Source: an uncultured Celeribacter sp.
Lineage (GTDB): Bacteria; Pseudomonadota; Alphaproteobacteria; Rhodobacterales; Rhodobacteraceae
Direction: 5' to 3'
Assembly: GCF_963675965.1 (NCBI RefSeq)
Contig: NZ_OY780935.1
Coordinates: forward strand, 2,158,501-2,222,500
Length of the DNA stretch: 64,000 nt
Made by a program: the position numbers and the translations under genes. This document shows, one piece after another, positions 1 through 8,106 of the stretch. Below the pieces are notes generated by a model. It saw only the letters and a list, made by a program, of their open reading frames with translations. It ran no database searches and was not told where the DNA came from. Numbering within the stretch: position 1 is the first letter of the stretch; each line of letters begins with the position of its first letter.

Positions 1-290
1 ATGTCGGGTTCCGGTGCCAGAAGGCCGGAGGCCAGCGGCTGACCCGAGGCCGTGCTCAGGCGGCTTACGTCTCCGGTATCGCCCACTTCAAAGAAGCCTT
101 CGATGTAGAGGTGTTCTCCGGTTTCGAATTGCAGGCTGAGATCTGTCCCGACCTTGCCGAGGCGTGTCAGCGGAGGGGTTTCCGGGCCAAGGGTGATCTG
201 CGCAGGGTCTTCAAGCGTCAAACGTTCAACGTTAGACCACGTGACTGCCTCCCCCGATCCCAAAGCGCGCGTCGTAACCTCGACGACCAT
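1..290 (-). CDS. N-terminus of a probable BapA-prefix adhesin/large surface protein (partial)
   Basis: The first 96 residues of a protein that runs off the left edge. Residues ~45-68 read KVGTDLSLQFETGEHLYIEG followed by FFEVGD, the strand-rich pattern (D-L-x-hydrophobic, x-G-E, hydrophobic-x-GFF) seen in the short prefix domain at the start of BapA/Bap/LapF-type biofilm adhesins. Such proteins are usually very large, repetitive and secreted by a type I system. The ATG at 290 was chosen because a G-rich stretch (GGGGG) lies about 8 nt upstream; the frame stays open a little further upstream, so the start is not certain. It lies 267 bp downstream of, and in the same direction as, the repeat protein at 558-2402. 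The family call rests on the prefix pattern alone, because the repeats and secretion signal lie outside the window. Confidence 0.5.
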   Translation of the reverse strand, partial: MVVEVTTRALGSGEAVTWSNVERLTLEDPAQITLGPETPPLTRLGKVGTDLSLQFETGEHLYIEGFFEVGDTGDVSRLSTASGQPLASGLLAPEPD

Positions 291-364
291 CCAAAAGCCC
301 CCACAATCCAAATTCGCCAAGACGTTGCAGTAAAAATGATTGCACCGTTTACTAATGCCCCTAA

Positions 365-384
365 TTGGTTAGGCGGTTAACCAA
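365..384. promoter_or_regulatory. 7-bp inverted repeat in the leader of the adhesin gene
   Basis: TTGGTTA (365-371) and TAACCAA (378-384) form a perfect inverted repeat with a 6-bp spacer, about 75 bp upstream of the adhesin start. No T-run follows on the minus strand, so an operator or mRNA leader element is more likely than a terminator. Function unknown. Confidence 0.3.
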
Positions 385-557
385 AAGGTGTGTTCAAAGC
401 AAGTCTTTCGCAAGCACTAAACGACTTTCGGGTGAAAATTCCTGAAGGATGCATGCGTACAGTTGTGATCGAATTTTTTCGGGGCCGTTCGGATGTTGCC
501 CTGACAACTGTGTTTAGTCTTTTGAAAAGTAAATCGTTTCTACGTTCCCTAGATGCG

Positions 558-2402
558 TCAGCCGATGTCATCGTCAGTGGATGGGGGAGAGAGGTTGTCC
601 AAAAGACTACTTCCGTCGTCCGTTGCTTCGCCCCCAAACAGCGTGCCCAGGGCGTCATCGATCGATGCGTCGCCCAGCAGGCCATCCCCGCCGAAGAGGC
701 CGCCGCCCAGAGACGTTTCCGAATCATCGCCGCCGAGCAGCGCGTCGAACAAGGTGTCTTCGCCCAGAATTTCCGAGCTGCCCGTCCCAAGGATTTCATT
801 GAGCAGTCCATCGACTTCCGCGTCCGGCGCAGCGTCGGTGGTCGCATCGCCCAGCAGGCCTTGTTCGGCAAGGGTGCCGGTCAGGCTGTCGGTGCCGCTC
901 AGGCCGGCAAAGAGGTCGTCGGCTGCACCGTCTGTTGGGGCGGCTGTTTCGATGCCGAAGACATCGAGATCGCCAAGCAACCCATTGAGCAGGCTGTCTG
1001 AGGTGAGGTCATCACTCTGCAGGTTCGCTGTGTCGGCGTCGCTGTCGCTGCCATCCACCAGACCACCCAGCAGGGTTTCGAGAAACCCACCGTCATCGGC
1101 ACCGTCCGGGGTGTCTTCGCTGGCGTCGTCGCTTCCCCAGCCCAGGAGGTTGCCAACCAGTCCGTCATTGCCCAGCAGGGATCCGACCAGCCCGTCGCTG
1201 CCCAGGAGCGTGCCAACCAGCCCGTCGGAGCCCAGCAGCGTGTTCAGGACCGGGATGTCCCCGGTAATTTCGTCGAGCAGGCCGTCTTCGCCGACCACAT
1301 TGTCGAGCACGCCGCCGACCAGCCCGTCTTCGCCCAGGATGGTTTCCAGCGCGCCGCCATCCCCGAGCACAGGGTTGAGAAGGCCTAGTACAAGGCTATC
1401 ATCGCCAAGCAACATGTCCAGAGCCGGCAGGTCGCCTGCGAGATCGTCGAGAATGCTGTCGTCCCCGAAGAGACCATCCACAAGCCCGTCGTCTCCGATC
1501 ACGATTTCAATAGCGCCGTCGAGCAGCCCGTCTTCGCCAACTACGCCACCCAGCAGCCCGTCTGTCCCGACAAGCCCGTCGACAAGGCCATCGTTTCCCA
1601 CGAGGCCGGAGACAATACCCTCGTCGCCGACGACGCCGCCCAAAAGCCCGTTGTTGCCCAACAGCGGATCAAGCAATCCGTCATCGCCGAGTACGCCGTC
1701 CAGAAGCGAGTTCACCAGACTGTCTTCGCCGAGCAAGCCGTCCACCAACCCGTCGTCGCCGATCAGCCCGTCCAAAAGATTGTCGACAACGCCTTCATCC
1801 CCCAGCAGAGAGCCAACCAGCCCATCTTCGCCAAGAACTGGTGTCAGCACGCTGCCCAAAAGCCCGTCGTCTTCGCTTTGCGTCACAGAGGTCGCGGCGG
1901 GTGTGGTGGCTGCAGTGCTGGTCGCCGTTGGAATGTCTGCAGTGGTGGTTGCGCCGCCAAGGCCGGACAGAGGCACGGAGGCGAACGTCGCCGACAAGCC
2001 GCTGTCGATCGACGCGGTGTTGTCTGTTATGTCTGGTGCCGAGGCCGTGGTTTCCGTCTCGGCCGGGCCATCCGTATGATCTGTGGCAGTGTCGTCATCG
2101 GCCTCAGAAAGCTCTTCCTCTGTCGGAACAGTCTCTTCTGTGGTGGCTTCGGTTTCGGCGGCGGGGGGCGTGCCTTCGGCCTCTTGCGGAACGGCGGCAA
2201 AGGCGGACAGCCCCTCTTCAGAGGCGCTTTGAACGGCCAGCCCCATGCCGATTGCGCTTGCCGTGGCGGCCAGGCCGGTCTGGGCGCTGTTGCGCGCGAT
2301 GGAGTTGCCGAAGCCAGCACGCAAAGGTGTTACGAGGCCGGAGGTGAGCTCATCCATCTCCTGCCGCTCTTGAGCGCCGATTTGCTTGTCTTTCGTGGCC
2401 AC
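558..2402 (-). CDS. Acidic decapeptide-repeat protein, function unknown
   Basis: A 614-residue protein starting at GTG 2402 with GGAGAG about 6 nt upstream. Residues 1-70 are mixed, with a mildly hydrophobic Ala/Gly stretch at ~41-70; residues 70-175 are Thr/Glu/Ala-rich and probably disordered. Residues ~178-421 carry near-perfect ten-residue repeats of the form [D/E/N]-G-[L/I]-[L/V]-x-G-[L/V]-[L/V]-G-x (for example DGLVDGLVGT then DGLLGGVVGE), with more degenerate copies to about 595. No clear Sec signal peptide, cysteine cluster or enzyme motif is visible. The regular Leu/Val and Gly/Asp spacing could fold as a solenoid or bind cations, but that is inference. Its neighbour downstream on the same strand is a probable adhesin, so a surface or biofilm role is possible. 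I do not recognise the family. Confidence 0.75.
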   Translation of the reverse strand: MATKDKQIGAQERQEMDELTSGLVTPLRAGFGNSIARNSAQTGLAATASAIGMGLAVQSASEEGLSAFAAVPQEAEGTPPAAETEATTEETVPTEEELSEADDDTATDHTDGPAETETTASAPDITDNTASIDSGLSATFASVPLSGLGGATTTADIPTATSTAATTPAATSVTQSEDDGLLGSVLTPVLGEDGLVGSLLGDEGVVDNLLDGLIGDDGLVDGLLGEDSLVNSLLDGVLGDDGLLDPLLGNNGLLGGVVGDEGIVSGLVGNDGLVDGLVGTDGLLGGVVGEDGLLDGAIEIVIGDDGLVDGLFGDDSILDDLAGDLPALDMLLGDDSLVLGLLNPVLGDGGALETILGEDGLVGGVLDNVVGEDGLLDEITGDIPVLNTLLGSDGLVGTLLGSDGLVGSLLGNDGLVGNLLGWGSDDASEDTPDGADDGGFLETLLGGLVDGSDSDADTANLQSDDLTSDSLLNGLLGDLDVFGIETAAPTDGAADDLFAGLSGTDSLTGTLAEQGLLGDATTDAAPDAEVDGLLNEILGTGSSEILGEDTLFDALLGGDDSETSLGGGLFGGDGLLGDASIDDALGTLFGGEATDDGSSLLDNLSPPSTDDDIG

Positions 2403-2887
2403 TCAGGGCTCTCCATCATGTGTACGTGCATCCGTTTCAACGGGTGCCGCGAATATTGGTCGTGTCACCGACGAATGCGCAGCGCGGGCGGTGCGAACAA
2501 GAAGTTAGGTGTTCAACCCTGGCCGGCAAGAGCGGTGACGTCAATTTTTGGAATCAAATTAGCCAAAAGGCTGTTTAATCCCGAAAACACATCCAATGGT
2601 ATGTATCTGTATCCTCGAAATAGCAAGGGAAATTGCACTGTCGAGGCCAGCATCGCCATGTCTTACAGTATGCGAACAGGGGAGCGCGCGGAAATGCAGG
2701 GGAATCTGACCGCAATCGCGGGGCGCAAGCCTTGCATCTCTTTCCGATTTTAAGCCATATGCGCAACAAATCTGCAATTCGTCAGAAGTTTGAGCAGCTA
2801 TGTGACGCTGAGTGGCCTTCTTCGGATTGCATTTTGTAAAGAGGTGCAGATCTGCGCCTTTCCGAGATATCGCTTTGGGAGGATCCA
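2403..2887. other. 485-bp intergenic region without a recognisable gene
   Basis: This divergent spacer lies between the repeat protein (minus) and the TRAP operon (plus). Short open frames here have no family features and no ribosome-binding site. It should hold both promoters, but I could not identify a convincing -35/-10 pair. The only clear element is the Shine-Dalgarno GGGAGG just before dctP at 2888. Confidence 0.6.
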
Positions 2888-3874
2888 ATGAAAACCATTC
2901 TTCGTGCGGCCGCAGTTGCGGCAACGGCACTGGCCACCTCTGCGCTGCCGCTGGCCGCAGAAATCAAACCGGTTACCCTGCGTCTGGCGCATGTGACCAA
3001 TGAACAGGATGCCTATCAGATGGCGGCCACCAAGTTTCAGGAGCTGGTGCAGGAACGTTCCGAAGGTGCGATCACGGTCGAGGTGTTCCCGAACGCGACG
3101 CTGGGCGACGAACGCACGCTGTTGGAAGGCATGCAGATCGGCACCGTCGACATGGGTGTGATTACCAACGGTCCCGTCGCCAACTTTCTCGAGGATATGG
3201 CGGTTTTTGAACTGCCGTTCCTGTTCCCGTCGCAAGAGGCAGCTTACGAAGTGCTCGACGGGCCGATCGGTCAGGAGCTTCTGGACCGTCTGTCCGAAGT
3301 GAACCTCAAAGGTCTGGCCTATGCAGAACGCGGCACGCGCAACCTGACCAATTCCAAGCGCCCGGTGCAGACTCCGGCCGATCTTGATGGACTGCGCATC
3401 CGCGTGATGGAAAACCCGGTCTATGTTGACACCTTCCGTGAACTCGGCGCCGATGCCATCCCGATGGCCTGGACCGAAGCGCTGACCGCCATGCAGCAGG
3501 GCACCATCGACGGTCAGGAAAACCCGGTCGGTGTGGTCTATGCGTTCAAACTGAACGAAACCCAGACCAACATGACGATGACCCGCCACACATACGCACC
3601 GGCGCTGTTCGTGATGGGCATGCCGGTCTGGAACAAACTGGATGCCGAGGCGCAGGACATCGTCCTGCAGGCCGCCAAGGATGCTGCCGCATATGAGCGT
3701 GCGGAGAATTATGCCGCCGAGGCGTCGCAGATCGAAGAGCTGAAAGCCGCCGGGATGAACATCATCGAAGATCCGGATCTGACCGCCTTCTCCGAAGCTG
3801 TTCAACCGATCTATGAAAAATACGGTGCGAAGTTCGGTGACTACCTGCCGCGCATCCAAGAGGCGTTGAAGTAA
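2888..3874 (+). CDS. dctP: TRAP transporter substrate-binding protein, DctP family
   Basis: Periplasmic binding protein that captures a small organic acid and hands it to the DctQM membrane unit. The 328-residue length is typical. Residues 1-24 form a Sec signal peptide (basic start, Ala-rich core, likely cleavage after LAA before EIK). The mature protein has the DctP signature around residues 165-215: GLRIRVMENPVYVDTFRELG, then AMQQGTIDGQENP, the region that contacts the substrate carboxylate. GGGAGG precedes the ATG. It heads a three-gene operon (dctQ starts 1 nt after the stop, dctM overlaps dctQ). The ligand cannot be read from sequence; the downstream FAH-family enzyme and dehydrogenase suggest a keto acid, sugar acid or aromatic acid. 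Confidence 0.93.
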   Translation: MKTILRAAAVAATALATSALPLAAEIKPVTLRLAHVTNEQDAYQMAATKFQELVQERSEGAITVEVFPNATLGDERTLLEGMQIGTVDMGVITNGPVANFLEDMAVFELPFLFPSQEAAYEVLDGPIGQELLDRLSEVNLKGLAYAERGTRNLTNSKRPVQTPADLDGLRIRVMENPVYVDTFRELGADAIPMAWTEALTAMQQGTIDGQENPVGVVYAFKLNETQTNMTMTRHTYAPALFVMGMPVWNKLDAEAQDIVLQAAKDAAAYERAENYAAEASQIEELKAAGMNIIEDPDLTAFSEAVQPIYEKYGAKFGDYLPRIQEALK

Positions 3875-3875
3875 G

Positions 3876-4382
3876 ATGTTGAAAGCGCTGGCGTGGATCG
3901 ACCGAATGGTGGGCGAGGTGCTCAAACCCGTGGTGTTTGCGGGCATGGCCGGGCTCACCTTTGTGATCACGCTCCAGATTGTGTCTCGGGTGTTTTTCAC
4001 CTCTGTGAGCTGGACGGAGGAAGTCGCGCGCTTCCTCCTGATCTGGATCACCTTTCTGGGCGCCGTGCTGGCGTTTCAACAAGGGCGGCATATCGCGGTC
4101 GAACTGGCCCGCGATAGCCTGCCCGCGCCGCTGCGCTGGATCGTCAGCGTTGCGGCAACGCTGGTGGTGATCGTCTTTCTCGCCACGCTGGCCAAAATCG
4201 GCTGGCAATACATGCATATGCAGAGCTTTCAAAAGTCGCCTTCGCTGCGACTGTCTATGATGTATGTCTATGCCGTCATGCCGCTGTCTGCCGCAATCAT
4301 GGCAGGGCTTTCGGTGATTGATCTGCTGCGCATCCTTGCCGGTCAGGGGCTGCGCGAAACACATATGGAGTTGAACGAATGA
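3876..4382 (+). CDS. dctQ: TRAP transporter small permease, DctQ family
   Basis: Small membrane subunit of the TRAP transporter. The 168 residues hold four hydrophobic segments (roughly 18-40, 50-70, 90-112 and 128-150), as expected for DctQ. Residues around 47-60 contain SWTEEVARFLLIWITFLGA, the family hallmark (W-x-E-E-hydrophobic-R). It starts 1 nt after dctP and its stop overlaps the dctM start by 4 nt (ATGA), so the three are co-translated. With DctM it forms the Na+-coupled membrane unit. Confidence 0.93.
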   Translation: MLKALAWIDRMVGEVLKPVVFAGMAGLTFVITLQIVSRVFFTSVSWTEEVARFLLIWITFLGAVLAFQQGRHIAVELARDSLPAPLRWIVSVAATLVVIVFLATLAKIGWQYMHMQSFQKSPSLRLSMMYVYAVMPLSAAIMAGLSVIDLLRILAGQGLRETHMELNE

Positions 4383-5632
4383 GCCTCGTTCTTGCTGGCC
4401 TGTTCGTCCTTTTCCTGCTGATGGGCATCCCGGTCGCGATTGTGATCGGGGCGGCCACCATGTCCGCGCTGAACCTTTCCGGCATGCCGCTGATGGTCGT
4501 GCCGCAGCAGATGTTTTCCGGAATCAACAGTTTTGCGCTGGTCGCCGTGCCGATGTTCGTTCTGGCTGGGGACATCATGGCGCAGGGCGAAATTTCCAAG
4601 CGTCTTGTGGCTTTTGCCGATAGTATGTTCGGTTTTATCAAGGGCGGCCTGTCGATTGTGTCGGTGCTGGCCGGCATGTTCTTTGCGGCGATTTCCGGAT
4701 CTGGCGCCGCGACGACGGCTGCCGTCGGGGCCAGTCTGGTGCCGGAGCTCAAACGCAAGGGCTATGATCCTGCATCGGCGGCCTCGCTGATTGCGGCCTC
4801 CGGCACGATCGGGGTCGTCATTCCTCCGTCGGTTCCGATGATCATCTATGCGGTGATTGCGCAGGAGTCGGTGAAGGATCTGTTTCTGAGCGGGTTCATC
4901 CCCGGTGTCGCCATGGGGCTGGGCCTGATCATCGTGGCGCTGATCCAGGGCCATCGACGGGCCTACCCGCGTGGCACGGCGCTGAACCTGCGGACGATTC
5001 TGGGGACGTTGATGTCGGCCAGTTGGGGGCTGATGGCGCCGCTGATCATTCTGGGCGGTATTTTCTCGGGGATCTTCACACCGTCCGAAGCAGCGGTGGT
5101 TGCGGTGAACTACGCGATCATCGTGTCGCTGTTCATTTACCGTGATCTGACGCTCAAGGGCCTGTATCAAATCATGGTGCGCGCCGGGGTGACCACGGCG
5201 GTGATCATGTTCGTGATTGCGGCCTCTTCGATCCTGAGCTGGACCCTGTCGAGCTGGCAGGTGCCCAATGCCATCGCGCAATTCGCGCTGTCGCTGTCGT
5301 CGAACACCTATGTGCTGTTGTTGCTCATCATGGCGCTGATCCTGATCGCCGGGGTGTTTCTGGAGACCGCTTCGGCGCTGATCATCCTGACGCCGATGCT
5401 GTTGCCACTGGCGACGCAGCTCGGGATTGGCACGGTGCATTTCGGGATCATCATCGTTGTGGGTCTGGCCATCGGCATGGTGACACCGCCAGTGGCGATC
5501 AACCTTTTCGTGGCCTCGACCACGGCCAATCTGCCGATTGAGCGGATCACCAGGGCCGTCTTGCCCTATCTGGCGGTTTTGATCGTGGTGTATCTTCTGA
5601 TCGCATTCGGTCCGCTGATGATCGCGGTCTAA
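4379..5632 (+). CDS. dctM: TRAP transporter large permease, DctM family
   Basis: Large membrane subunit that carries the Na+/solute translocation path. The 417 residues are almost wholly hydrophobic, with about twelve membrane segments. Family signatures include MFFAAISGSGAATTAAVG near residue 105 and GTIGVVIPPSVPMIIYAVIA near 142, plus a second inverted-repeat copy near 365-375 (GMVTPPVAINLF). Last gene of the dctPQM operon; a strong terminator follows at 5664. Confidence 0.94.
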   Translation: MSLVLAGLFVLFLLMGIPVAIVIGAATMSALNLSGMPLMVVPQQMFSGINSFALVAVPMFVLAGDIMAQGEISKRLVAFADSMFGFIKGGLSIVSVLAGMFFAAISGSGAATTAAVGASLVPELKRKGYDPASAASLIAASGTIGVVIPPSVPMIIYAVIAQESVKDLFLSGFIPGVAMGLGLIIVALIQGHRRAYPRGTALNLRTILGTLMSASWGLMAPLIILGGIFSGIFTPSEAAVVAVNYAIIVSLFIYRDLTLKGLYQIMVRAGVTTAVIMFVIAASSILSWTLSSWQVPNAIAQFALSLSSNTYVLLLLIMALILIAGVFLETASALIILTPMLLPLATQLGIGTVHFGIIIVVGLAIGMVTPPVAINLFVASTTANLPIERITRAVLPYLAVLIVVYLLIAFGPLMIAV

Positions 5633-5663
5633 TCTTTTCGAAGAATAATATTCAAAGCTAAAG

Positions 5664-5712
5664 AAAATGGGGCGGCCTGTCGCAGATTGCGCGGCAGGCC
5701 GCCCCATTTTTG
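5664..5712 (+). terminator. Rho-independent terminator after dctM
   Basis: AAAATGGGGCGGCCTG (5664-5679) pairs perfectly with CAGGCCGCCCCATTTT (5695-5710), and a T-rich tail follows. It ends the TRAP operon and separates it from the cupin operon. Confidence 0.9.
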
Positions 5713-5782
5713 TTCATAATTGGTTTTTTGGCGCTCTTAAGGATACCGGGCAGCATCTGATAATGCTTGCATAGATCAAAAC

Positions 5783-5805
5783 ACTTGAAGTTTAAAATAA
5801 ATGAT
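5783..5805 (+). promoter_or_regulatory. AT-rich candidate operator, copy A
   Basis: This element contains TTAAAATAAATG (5792-5803), about 70 bp before the cupin start. Over 23 bp it matches the minus strand of 13018-13040, upstream of the fused monooxygenase operon, at 17 positions, 12 of them contiguous. A relative of it occurs at 13267-13283. Such sharing suggests a common regulator; the MarR protein at 8107-8571 is the nearest candidate, by inference. Confidence 0.4.
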
Positions 5806-5873
5806 GCCAAGTTTCTGAGATCAGCGTGCACCCGATGTGCCGCGCTCTACCAACCTCAGGAGGGAGGAACCCC

Positions 5874-6299
5874 ATGACCGATAAAGTTGTTCCCGTTGTC
5901 ACCCGTTCAGGCGAGCTGGACGACGGCACATTGCAATCCGGCGAATGTGTTCGCAAATCCGGTGTCAGCCCGCAGCATACCCCCGCCACGAAAATCTGGT
6001 TTGGCCGCGTGTCCAACGAACCGGGCCACCGTTCGCCGCCGCATCACCATGAGGAATGCGAAACCGGTGGCTATGTCCTCAAAGGGCATGGCCGGATCTA
6101 CTTCGGCGAAGACTACAAGGAATATATCGACATGTATGAGGGCGATTTCGTTTTCGTACCGCCCTTCATGCCCCATGTCGAAGTGAACATGAGCACCACG
6201 GAAGAGCTGGTTTGGCTGACCTGCCGCACCCCGGACAATCTGGTCACCAACCTGCCTGACGTGCCTGATGAGCAGCTCGAAGGCTATCGCCGCGCCTGA
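5874..6299 (+). CDS. Cupin-domain protein
   Basis: A single-domain cupin of 141 residues. Motif 1 is at ~47-62 (PPHHHEECETGGYVLKG, giving the metal-binding His and Glu residues) and motif 2 at ~85-100 (GDFVFVPPFMPHVEVN, with the last metal His). The fold binds Fe2+, Mn2+ or Zn2+, and members include dioxygenases, isomerases and sugar-binding proteins; the substrate is not readable. The ATG at 5874 was chosen because AGGAGGGAGG lies directly upstream; an earlier in-frame ATG has no such site. It is the first gene of a likely operon with the FAH-family enzyme and SDR that follow, behind its own promoter region. Confidence 0.85.
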   Translation: MTDKVVPVVTRSGELDDGTLQSGECVRKSGVSPQHTPATKIWFGRVSNEPGHRSPPHHHEECETGGYVLKGHGRIYFGEDYKEYIDMYEGDFVFVPPFMPHVEVNMSTTEELVWLTCRTPDNLVTNLPDVPDEQLEGYRRA

Positions 6300-6387
6300 C
6301 GCCAGTCAGGCCTTTGCAGGCCAATGGTCATGATGCCTCCGATGTCGGTCGTGATGTCGGGGGCAGCGAACAAAAAGGACATCCGTC

Positions 6388-7230
6388 ATGAAACTTCTCC
6401 GCTACGGGCCGCTGGGGTCTGAACGCCCCGCCTTGCGCGACGACAGTGGCGCCTTGCGCGATCTCTCTGCTGTGGTGCCGGACATCAACGGCGATGCGCT
6501 GGCACCCGACATGCTGGCAAAGCTTGCGGCGCTGGATCTCGAAACCCTGCCGCTTGTCGAAGGGACGCCCCGGTTGGGGTCGGCCATAGCGCGTCCGGGC
6601 AAGTTCATTTGCGTCGGGCTGAACTATGCCGATCACGCGCGCGAAACCGGCAAGCAGCCGCCTGCGGAACCTATCCTGTTTTCCAAGGCCTCCAACGCGA
6701 TTTGCGGGCCGAATGACGACGTGGAAATCCCGCGCGGCTCTGAAAAGACCGACTGGGAAGTGGAACTGGGTGTCGTGATCGGCAGCCGCGCCAAATATGT
6801 CTCAGAGGCCGAGGCGCTGGACCATGTGGCGGGTTATGCGCTGGTCAACGATGTGTCCGAGCGAGCGTTTCAGTCCGAACGCGGCGGTCAATGGATGAAG
6901 GGCAAAGGTCACGACACCTTTGGGCCGGTCGGCCCATGGCTCGCGACCAAGGATGAATTCGAGGACATTCAGAATATCGATCTGTGGCTGGACGTCGATG
7001 GCGAACGCCGCCAGACCGGGAACACCCGCACGATGATCTTCGATGTTCCCTTTCTTGTCAGCTATATTTCGCAGTTTATGACGCTGGAGCCGGGCGACAT
7101 CATTGCCACTGGCACGCCGCCGGGCGTCGGGCTGGGGATGAAGCCGCCGGTCTTTTTGAAAGAAGGTCAGATCGTGACGCTTGGTGCGTCGGGTCTGGGG
7201 GAGCAACGTCAAAGGATGGTGCAGGCATGA
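6388..7230 (+). CDS. Fumarylacetoacetate hydrolase family protein
   Basis: Probable metal-dependent C-C hydrolase, hydratase or decarboxylase acting on a diketo acid. The 280 residues show a short N-terminal domain (~1-70) then the FAH fold. Seen: PGKFICVGLNYADHA at ~70, the acidic metal ligands in DWEVELGVVIG at ~114-124 and VNDVSERAFQ at ~152-161, and the C-terminal GDIIATGTPPGVGLGMKPP at ~236-254. This subgroup is often labelled ureidoglycolate lyase, but its best-studied relatives include 2,4-diketo-3-deoxy-L-fuconate hydrolase, which works after an SDR dehydrogenase. Here an SDR overlaps its stop by 4 nt, which fits that pairing. The substrate is uncertain; an aromatic-derived diketo acid is also possible. 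Confidence 0.88.
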   Translation: MKLLRYGPLGSERPALRDDSGALRDLSAVVPDINGDALAPDMLAKLAALDLETLPLVEGTPRLGSAIARPGKFICVGLNYADHARETGKQPPAEPILFSKASNAICGPNDDVEIPRGSEKTDWEVELGVVIGSRAKYVSEAEALDHVAGYALVNDVSERAFQSERGGQWMKGKGHDTFGPVGPWLATKDEFEDIQNIDLWLDVDGERRQTGNTRTMIFDVPFLVSYISQFMTLEPGDIIATGTPPGVGLGMKPPVFLKEGQIVTLGASGLGEQRQRMVQA

Positions 7231-8036
7231 GCATCGATTTCAACACCGTGAAGAACGCCCTGACGGATCTGTCGGGCAAAACCGCGATTGTGACCGGGGC
7301 GGCGCGCGGGCAGGGGGCCATTGAGGCCGAGCTTCTGGCAACCGCCGGGGCCTCTGTTCTGCTGTGCGATGTTCTGCAAGACGATGGCACGGCGCTGGCT
7401 GCGCGCCTGTGTGAGGCGGGCAAGGACGTCAAATTCCTGAAGCTCGATGTGACCTCTGAGGCGGGTTGGCTGGAAGCCCTGACCATGGTGCGCGACTGGA
7501 CCGGTCGGCTGGATATTCTAGTCAACAACGCTGGGATCATCAATCGCAAGATCATTCGCGACATGTCGGTTGAAGAATGGCGCAAGGTGCTGGACGTCAA
7601 TGCCACAGGTGCCTTTATCGGCATCAAGCTCGCCGCGCCGATGATGGCGGAAACCGGGGGCGGTTCGATCGTGAACATCTCGTCGAACAGTGCCTTTTCC
7701 GGCCATTACGATCCGGCCTATACCTCGTCGAAATGGGCGCTACGCGGATTGACCCGGACCGCGGCGATGGAATTTGCGGAGGACAATATTCGTGTGAATG
7801 CCATTTGCCCGGGTCTGATCGTGACCGATCTGAACCGCAATTCGCCGCATTTGGGGCCGATGATCGGCATGACCCCGGCGCAGCGGGCAGGAGAGGCCGA
7901 TGAAGTTGCGCAACTGGTGCTGTTCTTGGCTTCCGACGGGTCGCAGTTCATCACTGGCGAAGATTTCGTCATTGACGGTGGTTTTACCGCTGGGGCGGGC
8001 TATCGCCGCGTTGCCAAGGAAACGGGTCTGTTGTGA
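7227..8036 (+). CDS. SDR-family NAD(P)-dependent oxidoreductase
   Basis: Short-chain dehydrogenase of 269 residues. It has the nucleotide-binding TGAARGQG at ~24-31, NNAG at ~97-100, the catalytic Ser in SIVNISSNSAFSG and Tyr/Lys in AYTSSK, and the C-terminal ITGEDFVIDGGFTAG. The start is the ATG at 7227, which overlaps the stop of the FAH-family gene (ATGA), so the two are translationally coupled. By analogy to 2-keto-3-deoxy-L-fuconate dehydrogenase paired with its hydrolase, it may oxidise the hydroxy acid that the FAH enzyme then splits. It ends against a bidirectional terminator. Confidence 0.88.
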   Translation: MSIDFNTVKNALTDLSGKTAIVTGAARGQGAIEAELLATAGASVLLCDVLQDDGTALAARLCEAGKDVKFLKLDVTSEAGWLEALTMVRDWTGRLDILVNNAGIINRKIIRDMSVEEWRKVLDVNATGAFIGIKLAAPMMAETGGGSIVNISSNSAFSGHYDPAYTSSKWALRGLTRTAAMEFAEDNIRVNAICPGLIVTDLNRNSPHLGPMIGMTPAQRAGEADEVAQLVLFLASDGSQFITGEDFVIDGGFTAGAGYRRVAKETGLL

Positions 8037-8061
8037 GCTCACTGCAAGACCGGCGCACATA

Positions 8062-8093
8062 AAAACCCCCGGCAAATCACAGTCGGGGGTTTT
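8062..8093. terminator. Bidirectional terminator between the SDR and marR
   Basis: AAAACCCCCG (8062-8071) and CGGGGGTTTT (8084-8093) form a perfect stem with A/T flanks on both sides. It serves the plus-strand cupin operon and the minus-strand marR gene, which converge here. Confidence 0.85.
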
Positions 8094-8106
8094 CTCTGTG
8101 ATGGGG

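Noticed and set aside
553..2079. Long open frame (508 codons) on the plus strand opposite the repeat protein
   Set aside because: It is a by-product of the repeat composition of the minus-strand gene; its translation is a Ser/Pro/Arg-rich string with no ribosome-binding site.
4343..5707. 454-codon frame antisense to dctM
   Set aside because: His/Arg/Gln-rich low-complexity translation, fully overlaps a clear transporter gene and continues through its terminator.
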